Below are positions 63,201-64,000 of a stretch of 64,000 nt of DNA, in pieces. Within the stretch, counting starts at the first letter, position 1, and each line of letters begins with the position of its first letter. The notes beneath the pieces are model-generated. The model was not told the DNA's origin. It made no database searches and saw nothing but the letters and a program-made list of their open reading frames with translations. Source of the stretch: JTS-RE9 sp964649195 (GTDB lineage: Bacteria > Planctomycetota > Phycisphaerae > Phycisphaerales > Phycisphaeraceae). Position numbers and translations under genes: made by a program. The DNA lies in the NCBI GenBank assembly GCA_964649195.1, contig CAZYPK010000012.1, forward strand, positions 1 through 64,000, written 5' to 3'.

Positions 63201-64000
63201 TCCCTCGGACCCAGCCTCGCGATCAGTGGCCGCTGGATCGGGTGATGATGCAGTTCGGCGGACAGATTCAACTGCGCGGCGGACCGGCCTTCGAAAGACT
63301 CTGGGAAACAAAGCTCGAACCCGAAGCGGAACTGCTCTGGCTCAATGACACGCTCTGTCTTTTCTGGATCGAATCGTCGCAAACGCTGGTCGCCCTCGAC
63401 GCCCGCAGCGGCAAGCTGCTCTGGCAGCCGCTGAAGACTCAGACCTTGCTCAAGGACATGGCCGGACCGGCGGCGGGCGGAGGCGACAGGCCGCAACCGT
63501 TTCTCCCTCTGATCCCCGAAGGCCCGGCGCGACGCCGGTTCATCATGCGCGACGGCGTGCTGATCGACATCGGCAACGACGCCCCCCTGCTGTTTCAGGA
63601 TCAGCCCGGCGGACGCGGCAACACCAACAAGCTCACCATGAACGGCCAGCAGGTCCCGGCCGGCGCCGCCTTTGCCGACCGGCCCGTGCGCGTCATCATC
63701 AACGACGCCATCGCCTGCATCGCCGACGCTTCGGGCAGGCTCATCGGCATCGACATGGACAGCGGGCAGGTGCAGTGGCGGGTCCAGGCGCCGTTCGATC
63801 GCGTGCATCATCTGGCGATCAGCGGCGAGTGCATCGCCGCCGCCGGCCACATCGAGGCGATGGCCAACACCGAAACCTCGCGCTCCATCATCATCGCCCT
63901 CGACGCCCTCACCGGCGATGTCATCACCCAGGTCGAAGCCCCGGCCAATCTCATGTGGCTGGGACTGAGCGAAGGCGACTCCCTGATTTACGTGGACCAG
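60224..64000 (+). CDS. Secreted PQQ-propeller/TPR protein, partial (runs off the right edge)
   Basis: At least 1259 residues in one open frame to base 64000. Signal peptide MRHLPTFVAGLLVVACAIS-SS. An N-terminal helical TPR-like region (LVKQAQVLRDQKRLTETAAMYQRIA), a first PQQ-like beta-propeller (GDTIYINTGLTLRALDRSSLSDIW; YVLAVNTHDGGLIWKRH; GAIACLDGRTGAMRWLHRMSQ), a long TPR-like middle, and a second propeller (LVALDARSGKLLWQPL; LIGIDMDSGQVQWRV). Such giant proteins are typical of planctomycetes and may bind envelope partners; enzymatic PQQ use is not implied. The opposite strand also has a long open frame, but this one has the codon use, signal peptide and domains. Confidence 0.88.
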   Translation, partial: MRHLPTFVAGLLVVACAISSSLHAQSDATPVYIEDSPDADDLVKQAQVLRDQKRLTETAAMYQRIATDFGRKLMKLEGPIYVDARRWVRMTVAADAPLLAAYRALHEPVAARATEEAMKPSPRLEALEQVAQRYGLCDAGLDAALRAAALHLERGQPIDAGNLLDEFADHPGIAGQRVRWHQLRATSAMYARDPIRLAQHTKALADLKSAGAIREIQEWQSQLANRADEPARTSLAAMPHVELPNPPGKPLFVREAQTEADAPRGPSTDPSRQPNRSDDHHMIPTVVGDTIYINTGLTLRALDRSSLSDIWATPFAPGGVDGTAYDRFGVLGRDQAVRDQRGVLIDGERIVAVMGRVSSQGRGQVMAGTPDTMMVGVGRADGRPVWRKTAEQFDATFEQSFFHGTPVGGDGRAYIMVRRSQNSGFRDAYVLAVNTHDGGLIWKRHISSTTPGFTSRGFTHLLAHGGRLYVADNLGAIACLDGRTGAMRWLHRMSQFKVVRAGPSSGNNAAWSVNAPVLCKAGLVVSPFMAGTSAILLDPDTGKKLRDLDTEPFVNAAYIMALGDGDLLTIGATIHRIFGASLETQWAASTGEAGVPAARGVVVGNRVMIPTGNWIVTINLDTGKKEPDVPLDVAGNLLALDGQMVVTAGTTIRSYMTWPVVYENLTSRIRRNPTDAQAGLALAHAALASGKADEALEGVDHVVAVLRHRAVTRPDGLRPEADEVHTELFQQLMRLSDKGLTKDVPLRGELFDRIAKATVTPRDEVQYHLAFASFLLESPWPETEQLDRRRDAARHFQTVLENPLLAGQLVPRLGAWQQGGVEARMKLAAMIERFGRAVYEEFDDRAAEELNRLTLGGDADAAQLIELTRKYPLAKSTGAALLAAGEALARSGRHVDAITQLRRAYRERSAMPIRARIIGRLVDQYIRIGKPLRARQWLTRADRDNIHPVRDGKPVTARAWLADLGNEAVGLQTLPDLREKLGKPSILAGTLLLPRTQPRDQWPLDRVMMQFGGQIQLRGGPAFERLWETKLEPEAELLWLNDTLCLFWIESSQTLVALDARSGKLLWQPLKTQTLLKDMAGPAAGGGDRPQPFLPLIPEGPARRRFIMRDGVLIDIGNDAPLLFQDQPGGRGNTNKLTMNGQQVPAGAAFADRPVRVIINDAIACIADASGRLIGIDMDSGQVQWRVQAPFDRVHHLAISGECIAAAGHIEAMANTETSRSIIIALDALTGDVITQVEAPANLMWLGLSEGDSLIYVDQ

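Noticed and set aside
60182..63850. A 1222-residue minus-strand open frame opposite the PQQ-propeller gene
   Set aside because: Its composition is Arg/His/Gly/Ala-rich with no domain, as expected from the antisense of a high-GC gene, while the plus strand encodes a signal peptide, propeller repeats and TPR-like helices.

Overview
The window is a dense, high-GC bacterial chromosome segment. The gene set points to a member of the Planctomycetota, probably Phycisphaerae-like: a BshB1-type deacetylase, short isolated operons, a PQQ-propeller/TPR secreted protein, a lone pseudopilin, a DUF6677-like membrane protein, and MurA plus TolC-type envelope genes. This placement is inferred from gene content and style, not from a marker tree. 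No rRNA, tRNA, CRISPR array, phage or plasmid core gene was found.

Left part (1-14 kb): a REP-associated tyrosine transposase lies between two direct copies of a long palindromic repeat (family A). It is followed by a SpoIIE-type phosphatase, a DUF192 lipoprotein with GluQRS, a PurN fused to a RelA/SpoT-type HD hydrolase domain, a pseudopilin, an atypical epimerase, a membrane-anchored zinc-ribbon/DHDPS-like aldolase, a Trm112-like protein, a MotA/ExbB-like orphan, MurA, a PfkB kinase and TrxB.

Central nitrogen locus (14-27.6 kb): ureF and ureG (no urease subunits present), allophanate hydrolase and biotin ligase on the minus strand, and divergently a NikR-family regulator, UAAP1, UAAP2 and a 1240-residue biotin-dependent carboxylase, followed by a NitT/TauT-type ABC importer. 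By current knowledge of UAAP1/UAAP2 as carboxyguanidine deiminase, this reads as a self-contained guanidine-nitrogen pathway: import, ATP-dependent carboxylation, deimination to allophanate, hydrolysis to ammonia and CO2, with its own ligase to biotinylate the carboxylase. The NikR-like protein has lost three of the four nickel ligands, yet a near-perfect 28-bp palindrome with NikR half-site spacing overlaps the divergent promoter.

Right part (27.6-64 kb): housekeeping genes (truA, gph, nusA-infB-ylxP-rbfA, RluA, cysS, trpD, tadA, yidD), envelope or export proteins (TolC-like lipoprotein, iron-type binding protein, cNMP/DUF1003 protein), small unknowns including an extremely acidic protein, a universal stress protein, and a PQQ-propeller protein running off the right edge.

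The most unusual theme is the intergenic DNA. At least four repeat classes recur: family A (RAYT-linked), family B (palindrome around a CGCCGCAAGCGGC core, five copies), family C (CCGCGACTCAACGAGTCGCGG), and word hairpins whose arms are runs of one short degenerate word, with a different word at each locus. They are nested: C arms enclose word hairpins twice, and at 50.0-50.4 kb a word hairpin encloses a B element that is itself split by a 44-bp-inverted-repeat MITE with a 7-bp duplication. Word hairpins sit at every junction of the nusA-infB-ylxP-rbfA operon.
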